Shown: one piece after another, positions 57,349 to 64,000 of the stretch | Layout of the letters: each line of letters starts with the position of its first letter | Numbering within the stretch: the first letter of the stretch is position 1 | From: Gammaproteobacteria bacterium | Lineage (GTDB): Bacteria > Pseudomonadota > Gammaproteobacteria > SZUA-229 | Direction: 5' to 3' | Length of the DNA stretch: 64,000 nt | Assembly: GCA_015488885.1 (NCBI GenBank) | Contig: WFMW01000017.1 | Span: forward strand, 17,626 to 81,625 | Made by a program: the position numbers and the translations under genes | The notes under the pieces: model-generated | What the model was told of the DNA's origin: nothing | What the model saw: the letters and a program-made list of their open reading frames with translations, nothing else | The model's database searches: none

Positions 57349-58074
57349 TTAGCTGCTTGTATTCACTGAATGATAAGGTCTGGCTCGGCTTATACCTGTC
57401 AACCCAAGCAAACCGGAAGCAAATAACCAGATAGCGGCAGGCAGTGGTACGGCGCTAACTTTATTTGTTGAGCAATTACCGGTACCGGCGATATTTGCCG
57501 TACCCGGTGTGAGGCAGCCCAGGTTAAAATCAGTTTGATTATTGTTGCTATCGGTGCCATCCGGCAGCCGTGAAAGGCTGGTAATCACCGTGTTGCTGTC
57601 TTTGGCATTGGTAGCGGCTGTTTCAGTAAAAGGGGATAGCGTCCCTTCATAAGCCAGGGAATCGATCCGGTTATTTTCATTATCGTATAAGGCCAGCGCA
57701 TCCGGTGCCCCGTTTTGTATCCAGCCGGTACTGCTGGTAAACACATCGTTACAGTTGGCAACCTGTGACGGGTCATTACAAATCACAAAATAATCCTTAC
57801 TGTTTAGACTAAAACCCGATAAATCAATGTGTCGATAGACACGGCTGTTTGAACCGTTGATTAAATCAATGCGGTAACCATCCAGCGAGGTACTGCTGTT
57901 GCCATTATTGAATAATTCAATAAATTCAGCGGTGTCACTGCCGGGTTGATCGTAGTCAATTTCATTGATAAGAATGGCGGCACTGGCCGATGAGCTGATA
58001 ATCGCACTTAGACTAAAGGCGATAATAGCGGGGATATTTTTAGCTGAAGTAAATCTGTTTCCTGATAGATTCAT
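57349..58074 (-). CDS. Lamin-tail-domain protein with VPLPA-CTERM sorting signal
   Basis: 241 residues. A signal peptide ends near SASA (about 33). A lamin-tail (LTD) domain follows, with ILINEIDYDQPGSDTAEFIELFNNG (about 34-58) and the YFVICNDPSQV strand. The C-terminus has VPLPAAIWLFASGLLGLTG and then arginines, the PEP-CTERM-class signal processed by exosortase during export to the surface or exopolysaccharide. AAGGAGC precedes ATG 58074. No exosortase gene lies in the window. The role is unknown. Confidence 0.88.
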   Translation of the reverse strand: MNLSGNRFTSAKNIPAIIAFSLSAIISSSASAAILINEIDYDQPGSDTAEFIELFNNGNSSTSLDGYRIDLINGSNSRVYRHIDLSGFSLNSKDYFVICNDPSQVANCNDVFTSSTGWIQNGAPDALALYDNENNRIDSLAYEGTLSPFTETAATNAKDSNTVITSLSRLPDGTDSNNNQTDFNLGCLTPGTANIAGTGNCSTNKVSAVPLPAAIWLFASGLLGLTGISRARPYHSVNTSS

Positions 58075-58487
58075 GTCGATGCTCCTTGGTTTTTAATATT
58101 TGAGTAGCTAATTGGATTAAAGTCCGGTTTTATATAAATTAAGAAGTTGCTGGATTTTCTGAATAGAAATATCCAGGCTGGATTTAATAAAGCAGCAAAT
58201 TTCATTGCCTATATATTTAATTATTTCCATCATTTTATTTCCCTGTTCAGGTTCATTTTTACTGTATTGATACAGTGGCTGAAACTTTATCAGCAGGGGC
58301 TTTTTTTTACGAACGATTATTGTCGGCTGATGATGGGACGTTATGTAGGAAAATGCCGATAAATTTTGTCAGGCATGGCTGAAGGCGGGATTTTTAGATG
58401 AATCCAGATGTTTGTCCGTGGCGGGTTTGCAATCGATTATTTTCTACAGCCCAGATTTCTGGACTGGTGATAACAGAAGAAAAGGGA
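58075..58487. other. Gap without a supported gene
   Basis: AT-rich DNA between the lamin-tail gene and glnS. Short open frames occur (for example 58147-58362), but none has a ribosome site or recognisable product. A GCTGA/TCAGC hairpin followed by GGGGC and eight T residues (about 58274-58308) looks terminator-like on the plus strand, with no plus-strand gene before it. Confidence 0.5.
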
Positions 58488-60167
58488 TTATCCCTGATTA
58501 TTCTGTTTGTCGATCTTTGCCCAGGTGTCACGCAGGGTAACCGTCCGATTAAAGGTCAGTGCTGCGACCTGTGTGTCCTTAACAAAATAACCGGTGCGTT
58601 CAAATTGATAGTGGCTTGAAGTATCGGCTTCCGCCAGGCAGGGTTCGAGTTTACACTGTGTGAGCCGGGTTAATGACTGTGGATTGATGTATTCAATAAA
58701 GTTATCGGTAGCAGCCGGATTCGGGTGGGTAAACAGACGGTCATACAGATTAATGTTTGCATCAATGGCATGAGCGGCTGATACCCAGTGGATCGTGCCT
58801 TTCACTTTTCTGCCGTCAGGGGATGAGCCGCCTCTGGTGAGCGGGTCGTACTGGCAGATCAATTCAATAACCTTGCCCTTTTCATCTTTAATGATTTCAG
58901 TACAGGTAATGTAATAGGCATAACGCAAACGCACTTCGCGACCTATGGAGAGGCGGAAGAACTTTCTGGGCGCATCTTCAAGGAAGTCATCCTGTTCAAT
59001 ATAAATCACTTTACTGAAGGGGATAGTGCGTGTGCCCATGTCGGGGTTTTGCGGGTGATTTTTTGCGGTTAAGTCTTCGGTTTTATCCTCAGGATAATTT
59101 TCGATGGTGACTTTTAGTGGGTTTAAAACACCCATAACACGGATAGCGTGCTGGTTTAAATCTTCCCGTATGCAGTTTTCCAGTACCGCCATTTCAATGA
59201 AGCTGTCTTTTTTGGTGACCCCGATGCGCTCACAGAAATCACGAATCGAGGCAGGGGTGTAACCGCGACGGCGTAAACCGGACAGCGTGGGCAGACGTGG
59301 GTCATCCCAGCCATCGACATGGTTTTCAGTGACCAGTTGATTGAGTTTGCGCTTGCTGGTGATGGTGTATTTTAATTGCAGGCGGGCAAATTCAATCTGG
59401 CGTGGATGGCAGGGTGTTTTGACTTCATTCAGTACCCAGTCATAGAGCGGGCGGTGGTCTTCAAATTCCAGGGTGCATAATGAGTGGGTGATGCCTTCGA
59501 TAGCATCAGAAATACAATGGGTGTAGTCATACATGGGGTAGATTGGCCATGTATCACCGGTACGCTGATGGTTGGCTTTTTTGATACGGTATAAGGCCGG
59601 ATCACGCATATTGATATTGGCTGATGCCATATCAATTTTGGCGCGTAATAAAAATTCACCATCCTGATATTTACCGGCACGCATGTTTGCAAATAATTGC
59701 AGATTTTCTTCTATGCTGCGGTTACGGTCCGGGCTGGCTTTACCGGGTTCTGTCAGGCTGCCACGATATTCACGGATTTGTTCAGCGCTTAGTGAATCAA
59801 CATAAGCCTTGCCCTGATTGATTAATTCGATGGCATAGGCATAAAGTTGTTCAAAATAGTCAGAGGCGTAACAAAGCTTGCTCCACTCGAATCCCAGCCA
59901 GCGAACATCCTCTTCAATCGCCTGAGCGTATTCGTCTTCTTCCTTCTCCGGGTTGGTGTCATCGAAACGCAGGTTGCACTGACCGCCAAAATCTTCAGCT
60001 ACCCCGAAATTCAGGCAGATAGATTTTGCGTGGCCGATATGCAGGTAACCATTGGGCTCTGGTGGAAACCTTGTTTGAATGGCCTTATGTTTGCCTGAAT
60101 CCAGATCATCCTGAATAATATTACGGATAAAATTGTTTGAGCTAATGTCAGTGTCGTCTGCAGCCAT
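58488..60167 (-). CDS. glnS: Glutaminyl-tRNA synthetase
   Basis: Class I synthetase charging tRNA(Gln). The HIGH motif is [15 protein letters not shown] (about 36-50), and the KMSKS counterpart is [11 protein letters not shown]. The anticodon-binding beta barrels fill the C-terminal 200 residues. The 559 residues match E. coli GlnS. Its cognate tRNA-Gln (TTG) is at 22848. It is divergent from birA. Confidence 0.97.
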   Translation of the reverse strand: MAADDTDISSNNFIRNIIQDDLDSGKHKAIQTRFPPEPNGYLHIGHAKSICLNFGVAEDFGGQCNLRFDDTNPEKEEDEYAQAIEEDVRWLGFEWSKLCYASDYFEQLYAYAIELINQGKAYVDSLSAEQIREYRGSLTEPGKASPDRNRSIEENLQLFANMRAGKYQDGEFLLRAKIDMASANINMRDPALYRIKKANHQRTGDTWPIYPMYDYTHCISDAIEGITHSLCTLEFEDHRPLYDWVLNEVKTPCHPRQIEFARLQLKYTITSKRKLNQLVTENHVDGWDDPRLPTLSGLRRRGYTPASIRDFCERIGVTKKDSFIEMAVLENCIREDLNQHAIRVMGVLNPLKVTIENYPEDKTEDLTAKNHPQNPDMGTRTIPFSKVIYIEQDDFLEDAPRKFFRLSIGREVRLRYAYYITCTEIIKDEKGKVIELICQYDPLTRGGSSPDGRKVKGTIHWVSAAHAIDANINLYDRLFTHPNPAATDNFIEYINPQSLTRLTQCKLEPCLAEADTSSHYQFERTGYFVKDTQVAALTFNRTVTLRDTWAKIDKQNNQG

Positions 60168-60324
60168 GAAAGTTATTTACGGGTTAATTTACGTTGCGGG
60201 TTATGTATTGCGTATTCTAACCTCGAACGAAATATTGTGCTGATTTTTTTAGCAGACTACTGAGGATACTGTTTTTTGTTATGATACATTTATCAGGTTA
60301 CCATCCCCTGTTAAGCTGTTTATT

Positions 60325-61182
60325 ATGTCTCAATTAAATTCGCCTCAATTAGATTCTAAACTATTGCAGGAACACGTTCAGCGTCTGTCAGGGGTTGAAT
60401 CTGCTATAGATATTGTGGTGCTTGAGCGGGTTTTTTCCACCAATGACTGGGCCATGCAACAATGTCGGCAGGGCAGACAGTTGCCCTTTGTATGTTTTGC
60501 TGAACAGCAGATAGCGGGACGTGGCCGCCGTGGCAAGCGCTGGTTAGGTGGGCAGGCAGCGAATATTATGATGACACTGGCGTGGCCGTTTGCACTTGAG
60601 TATCCTACCATGCAGTGGTTGCCGTTAATGTTTGCAATGGCTGTTGTGAGGGCGCTGGAAACATTGGGTATGGATGATGTTCAGGTTAAATGGCCCAATG
60701 ATGTGCTGGTCGAAAATAAAAAAATAGCTGGTATTCTGCTTGAAACATCAGCGCTGGCCAATGGAAAGAGGGCTATTGTGACGGGTATCGGGCTAAATTA
60801 TGATATATCAGCGCTACGCAATGCAATACCGGCAGCAGCCATGCCGGTAACAGATGTGTGTACGATGCAAAACAAGAACGGCCATCATCGGGATGTGCGT
60901 CTGGCTAAAGTTGTTTCATCACGTAATGAGGTGGCCGCTGTGTTACTGGAAAGCTGTATAAATTTTTGCAAAAATTTTCCAGCTAACCATGTTGCTGTGC
61001 GTGATGAATTTCTGAAGCAGCATGATTACTGTCGAGGTAAACTGCTGGATATTATGCTGGCAGATGGTACAAAACTTAGTGGCACAGGTGCCGGGGTAAA
61101 TGATCAGGCCGCCCTGGTTGTACAGATAGATCATCAGCAGCGTGTTTTTCATAGCGCCGAGGTCAGCGTCAGGGCATTATGA
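60325..61182 (+). CDS. birA: Biotin-[acetyl-CoA carboxylase] ligase, lacking the HTH domain
   Basis: Activates biotin and transfers it to carrier proteins. The biotinyl-AMP loop is GRGRRGKRW (about 66-74), and KWPNDVLVENKKIAGILLE is intact. The C-terminal SH3-like domain is recognisable. The N-terminal winged helix of bifunctional BirA is absent, so it should not act as a biotin repressor. The stop overlaps the coaX start as ATGA; birA-coaX pairing is common where coaX is used. Confidence 0.93.
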   Translation: MSQLNSPQLDSKLLQEHVQRLSGVESAIDIVVLERVFSTNDWAMQQCRQGRQLPFVCFAEQQIAGRGRRGKRWLGGQAANIMMTLAWPFALEYPTMQWLPLMFAMAVVRALETLGMDDVQVKWPNDVLVENKKIAGILLETSALANGKRAIVTGIGLNYDISALRNAIPAAAMPVTDVCTMQNKNGHHRDVRLAKVVSSRNEVAAVLLESCINFCKNFPANHVAVRDEFLKQHDYCRGKLLDIMLADGTKLSGTGAGVNDQAALVVQIDHQQRVFHSAEVSVRAL

Positions 61183-62054
61183 TATTAACGTTTGACATGG
61201 GTAACAGTTATATTAAATGGGGTTTGTGGCGCCATGGTAAAATGACTGATTCGGGACAGGTTGTTAGTGCGATACCTGCCCTGCAACATTTACTCGACAG
61301 CTTTTATCATGACAATGTTATGTCTGAAAAAAGCAGACTGGAAAAAGTGCTGGCAGTCTGTGTGGCAGGTGAAACAATGAAGCAGGCATTGATGGTTGCA
61401 GTGCAGGAAAAATGGCAGATGGAAGTTGTTTTTCTGTGTACAGAGCGGCTTTATCGGGCATGCAGCAGAACTTTAGTCAATGCCTATCAGGATGTTCAGA
61501 ATCATGGCGCTGATCGCTGGGCGGCGCTGATTGCCGCCTGCGAAGAGTTTGTGCAGCCTCTATGTGTGATTAGTGCAGGGACGGCCATTACCTTTGATCT
61601 GGTACAGGCTGACGGTAAACATCTGGGGGGGCGGATTTTGCCTTCCTGGCAAACCATGCGGGCGGCTTTATTGCAGAATGCGGCCAATATTCAGCAACTG
61701 CCGGTTGATGATGAAGCGAATAAAGCAGGCTGCGGGCAGGCATCTGTTCCACCATTATTTGCCGATAATACTGAGTCTGCCATTAACAGCGGGGTTTATT
61801 ATCTGCTTGCAGCGGGTCTGGTTGATGCCTGTCATCAGGTTATTGAGATCCTGGGAGAGTCAGTGAAAATAATTATAACCGGTGGTTGTGCATCCAGGGT
61901 GATGGCAATTTTAAATCCAGTTTGCCAGGGTGGTGTGCAGCCCTTTGCACCCCGGCTGATACACCGGCCTGCGCTGGTTTTGCAGGGTCTGGTTTTGCAG
62001 TGGAGCAGTGCGTTAACACAGACAGATATCATTCGAGAACAGGATAAAAACTAA
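61179..62054 (+). CDS. coaX: Type III pantothenate kinase
   Basis: First step of coenzyme A synthesis, ASKHA fold. The phosphate motifs are FDMGNSYIKWG (4-14), GADRWAALIAA (about 109-119) and SAGTAITFDLV (about 130-140). The 291 residues are slightly long for the family. It is translationally coupled to birA upstream, and its stop overlaps the next start (TAATG). Confidence 0.94.
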   Translation: MILTFDMGNSYIKWGLWRHGKMTDSGQVVSAIPALQHLLDSFYHDNVMSEKSRLEKVLAVCVAGETMKQALMVAVQEKWQMEVVFLCTERLYRACSRTLVNAYQDVQNHGADRWAALIAACEEFVQPLCVISAGTAITFDLVQADGKHLGGRILPSWQTMRAALLQNAANIQQLPVDDEANKAGCGQASVPPLFADNTESAINSGVYYLLAAGLVDACHQVIEILGESVKIIITGGCASRVMAILNPVCQGGVQPFAPRLIHRPALVLQGLVLQWSSALTQTDIIREQDKN

Positions 62055-62995
62055 TGCGATGGTTATTTCTATTAATGCTGGTTTTGAATCTGTCTTATAT
62101 AGCATGGGCATTAACATGGACAACATCGGCTGATCATGCAGTTAGTCAACTAACCGTGCCAACCATTCATTTATTAAGTGAGGTTCAGGCAGGTAAAAAA
62201 ATAGTGGCAAATTCAAAACAGCGAGTAAAACCGGTAGCGACAGAAGCTGAAATACCCGTTGAGCCGACAGTAGAATCAGGTGCTGAAGCATCTGATAATC
62301 TTACCCAGAGTAATGCGCAAGGTTCAGGACAACAGGCTTTGCGACCATCATATGCTGATAAACAGACTGTCAGTAAAGTGGTTGTCCAACAGTCAATGGC
62401 AAAAACAAAAGTAGAGGATAAACAAAATAATAGTGCGGTAGATACAGCGGCTCGGGTAGATAAGCCAGATCAGGCAAAAGCATCTGTCATGCAGGCTGTC
62501 AGTGCCCGGCAGATGGTTCCTTCAACTGTAGCAGATCAATGTTATGCGCTAGGGCCATTTCGAGATGTGAAGAAACTGGATGGCATCAATCAGGTGATTA
62601 AGCCCTATGTATCCATCATCAGCTCACATCATCGTGAAGAAAAAAAACGAGCATTATACTGGGTTTATATAAAACCGGTAGTATATAGAAAACAGGCGCG
62701 AAAGATTGCGAAAAGATTAAAACAGAAAAGAATAAAGGATTTCTACATTATTCGTGCCGGGGTAAAGAAAAACGGGATTTCTCTGGGGCGATTTAAAAGT
62801 CAGAAACGTGCTGAATCGCTGCTAAAAAAAGTTAAAAAACGTGGTTTCAATGTGGTTATCGAGCCGGTGTACAGGACGCATACTTTGTATTGGCTGGACT
62901 ATCGCCTGACGGCTGATTCAAATGTGCCTGAATCATTATTCGAAGGTGTGTTGTCAGATAAAATCCAGCGTATAAAACATGCGTGTTCACCTTAG
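62054..62995 (+). CDS. SPOR-domain membrane protein
   Basis: 313 residues with an N-terminal transmembrane helix (about 2-19). A long low-complexity Ala/Val/Gln linker leads to a C-terminal SPOR-type domain (about 215-275). The SPOR landmarks are the YWVYIKPVVYRKQARKIAKRLK helix-strand unit and ISLGRFKSQKRAESLLKKVKKRGF. SPOR domains bind denuded septal peptidoglycan, so a cell-division role is possible. A SPOR gene after coaX is common in gammaproteobacteria. It is the last gene of birA-coaX-SPOR. Confidence 0.85.
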   Translation: MRWLFLLMLVLNLSYIAWALTWTTSADHAVSQLTVPTIHLLSEVQAGKKIVANSKQRVKPVATEAEIPVEPTVESGAEASDNLTQSNAQGSGQQALRPSYADKQTVSKVVVQQSMAKTKVEDKQNNSAVDTAARVDKPDQAKASVMQAVSARQMVPSTVADQCYALGPFRDVKKLDGINQVIKPYVSIISSHHREEKKRALYWVYIKPVVYRKQARKIAKRLKQKRIKDFYIIRAGVKKNGISLGRFKSQKRAESLLKKVKKRGFNVVIEPVYRTHTLYWLDYRLTADSNVPESLFEGVLSDKIQRIKHACSP

Positions 62996-63093
62996 TAACT
63001 TGTCCGGTAACGGCTTCTATTCCTGGACAGGCTTCCAGAAAAGTTAAAAATCAGCTTTTTTTAGAAAAAAACCGGTTTTTCGGCAAAACATTA

Positions 63094-63122
63094 TTGCTTT
63101 AAGTCGCCGTATTCCCTACAAT
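63094..63122 (+). promoter_or_regulatory. Promoter of the tRNA-tuf operon
   Basis: TTGCTT (63094-63099), a 17-bp spacer and TACAAT (63117-63122) are followed by the GC-rich discriminator TGCGCCCC. This again fits stringent control. The start would be near 63129, only a few bases before the first tRNA. Confidence 0.65.
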
Positions 63123-63132
63123 TGCGCCCCTT

Positions 63133-63208
63133 GCCGGTGTAGCTCAGTTGGTAGAGCGCCTCACTTGTAATGAGGATGTCGTGGGTTCAACTCCTGTCAC
63201 CGGCTCCA
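63133..63208 (+). tRNA. tRNA-Thr (anticodon TGT)
   Basis: 76-nt cloverleaf with encoded CCA. The acceptor GCCGGTG pairs with CACCGGC, and the anticodon stem CCTCA/TGAGG frames TGT. It is the first of four tRNAs before tuf, matching the E. coli thrU-tyrU-glyT-thrT-tufB order. Confidence 0.97.
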
Positions 63209-63301
63209 GTTTTACCGCAGGGTGCTAAAAATAGTGTGCCGAATAGATAGATTCGGTTGACAGATGCACTGCGCTCAAGCAAAATATGCGGCTTGATTTT
63301 T

Positions 63302-63386
63302 GGAGGGGTTCCCGAGCGGTCAAAGGGGGCAGATTGTAAATCTGCTGGTTCTACCTTCGGAGGTTCAAATCCTCCCCCCTCCACCA
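63302..63386 (+). tRNA. tRNA-Tyr (anticodon GTA)
   Basis: 85-nt tRNA with a long variable arm and encoded CCA. The acceptor GGAGGGG pairs with CCCCTCC, and the anticodon stem CAGAT/ATCTG frames GTA. Confidence 0.97.
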
Positions 63387-63446
63387 GTTAAACAGGTAAA
63401 AGGTGTTATTGAGGAAAATGTCCTCCTCTCCTATAAATAACCAAGT

Positions 63447-63520
63447 GCGGGTGTAGTTCAGTGGTAGAACTTCAGCCTTCCAAGCTGAATATGTGGGTTC
63501 GATTCCCATCACCCGCTCCA
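63447..63520 (+). tRNA. tRNA-Gly (anticodon TCC)
   Basis: 74-nt cloverleaf. The acceptor GCGGGTG pairs with CACCCGC, the anticodon loop CTTCCAA gives TCC, and the 3' end is TCCA. Confidence 0.97.
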
Positions 63521-63530
63521 GTTTGTTGTT

Positions 63531-63575
63531 TGTAAGCCGGTATTATGTAAGCCGGTATTATGTAAACCAGCATTA
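63531..63575 (+). repeat. 15-bp tandem array between tRNA-Gly and tRNA-Thr
   Basis: TGTAAGCCGGTATTA occurs twice exactly (63531-63560), followed by a third, diverged unit TGTAAACCAGCATTA (63561-63575). It lies in the spacer of the polycistronic tRNA transcript. Confidence 0.9.
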
Positions 63576-63627
63576 TGAGCGAATGACCAAAATATTTGCT
63601 GATAAATCAGGTGTGTAGCAGGGTTTT

Positions 63628-63703
<76 letters not shown>

Positions 63704-63726
63704 GTTTTATGTTTGAGCTGATTTAA

Positions 63727-63793
63727 TTTTAAGTTGTTGATTTTAAGTTATCAATTTTAAGTTATCATCTTAAAATTATCATCTTAAAATTTG
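63727..63793 (+). repeat. 14-bp tandem array in the tuf leader
   Basis: Units of 14 bp begin at 63727, 63741, 63755, 63769 and 63783 (partial), with the pattern TTTTAAGTTATCAA changing to CTTAAAATTATCAT. TTAAG and CTTAA elements are complementary, so RNA pairing between early and late units is possible. It lies between the last tRNA and the tuf ribosome site. Confidence 0.85.
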
Positions 63794-63848
63794 TTTTATT
63801 TAAATAATTTGTTTTGTTAGATATTTACCTCCGGGGGAGACACGAATC

Positions 63849-64000
63849 ATGTCCAAGGAAAAATATGAAAGAACCAAGCCGCACGTTAATGTAGGCACGA
63901 TCGGTCACGTAGACCACGGTAAAACCACCTTAACGGCAGCCTTAACCAAAGTCATGGCCGAAGCCCAGGGTGGTGAAGTCAAAGCGTTTGATCAGATAGA
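63849..64000 (+). CDS. tuf: Elongation factor Tu, 5' part only
   Basis: GTPase that delivers aminoacyl-tRNA to the ribosome. The first 50 residues are visible and cut by the window edge. [20 protein letters not shown] is followed by the P-loop [10 protein letters not shown] (19-28). The strong ribosome site GGGGGAG precedes the ATG. The position after four tRNAs corresponds to tufB of E. coli. Confidence 0.98.
   Translation, partial: MSKEKYERTKPHVNVGTIGHVDHGKTTLTAALTKVMAEAQGGEVKAFDQI

Noticed and set aside
58147..58362. 71-codon hydrophobic open frame before glnS
   Set aside because: AT-rich, no ribosome site and no family resemblance; hydrophobic translations arise readily from T-rich DNA.
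58475..58495. Terminator-like AGGGA/TCCCT hairpin at the end of glnS
   Set aside because: Five-bp stem with a three-base loop overlapping the stop codon; too weak to call.

Overview
The window is a compact, housekeeping-rich stretch of a gammaproteobacterial chromosome of moderate, slightly AT-leaning composition. Gene order supports this placement. hemA-prfA-prmC-moeB lies opposite TPR-lolB-ispE-tRNA(Gln)-prs-rplY-pth-ychF, prmA-dusB-fis-purH form one block, and a Thr-Tyr-Gly-Thr tRNA array precedes tuf. All are classic gammaproteobacterial arrangements. soxXYZA points to oxidation of reduced sulfur, and a cbb3 oxidase under FNR-type sites points to microaerobic respiration, so a sulfur-oxidising gammaproteobacterium is the best reading. 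No species can be named from this sequence. I see no transposase, prophage, CRISPR array or rRNA.

Layout. 1-7.1 kb: hemN (cut by the window edge) diverges from ccoNOQP, a small membrane gene, ccoG and fixH, with one FNR box placed for each direction. 7.1-13.2 kb, minus strand: a diguanylate cyclase, purH, fis, dusB, a zinc-ribbon membrane protein and prmA. 13.3-14.2 kb: a small unknown gene and RNase P RNA. 14.3-18.7 kb, minus: hemA-prfA-prmC-moeB and a degenerate JAMM-like protein. 19.1-26.6 kb, plus: outer-membrane lipoprotein, isoprenoid, PRPP and translation genes with two tRNAs. 26.7-31.1 kb, minus: a Gld-type ABC exporter and the CCA-adding enzyme. 31.3-35.2 kb, minus: soxXYZA and the protease/chaperone BepA. 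35.5-38.1 kb, plus: a FadL-type porin and an unknown secreted protein. 38.3-44.6 kb, plus: ilvB-ilvN-ilvC-pssA-leuA. 44.6-49.0 kb: rimI, dcd, rppH, hemJ and unknowns. 49.1-57.3 kb: argC, a DUF6776-like gene, bactofilin, erpA, gltA, anmK, an M23 endopeptidase and tyrS. 57.3-63.0 kb: a VPLPA-CTERM lamin-tail protein, glnS, birA, coaX and a SPOR protein. 63.1-64 kb: four tRNAs and the start of tuf.

How the genes work together. Haem synthesis (hemA, hemN, hemJ) supplies the cbb3 oxidase and Sox cytochromes. Sox feeds electrons to cytochrome c and the oxidase. The ilv/leu block makes branched-chain amino acids. AnmK, the M23 endopeptidase, bactofilin and the SPOR protein belong to the cell wall.

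The most notable non-coding signals are five. Paired FNR boxes sit at about -41.5 of opposed hemN and ccoN promoters. An IscR type 1-like site precedes erpA. A 35-bp palindrome lies upstream of gltA. A roughly 165-bp folded element separates ilvC and pssA. Finally, 12-19 bp tandem duplications recur in spacers and over stop codons, including one translated array in the TPR lipoprotein leader.
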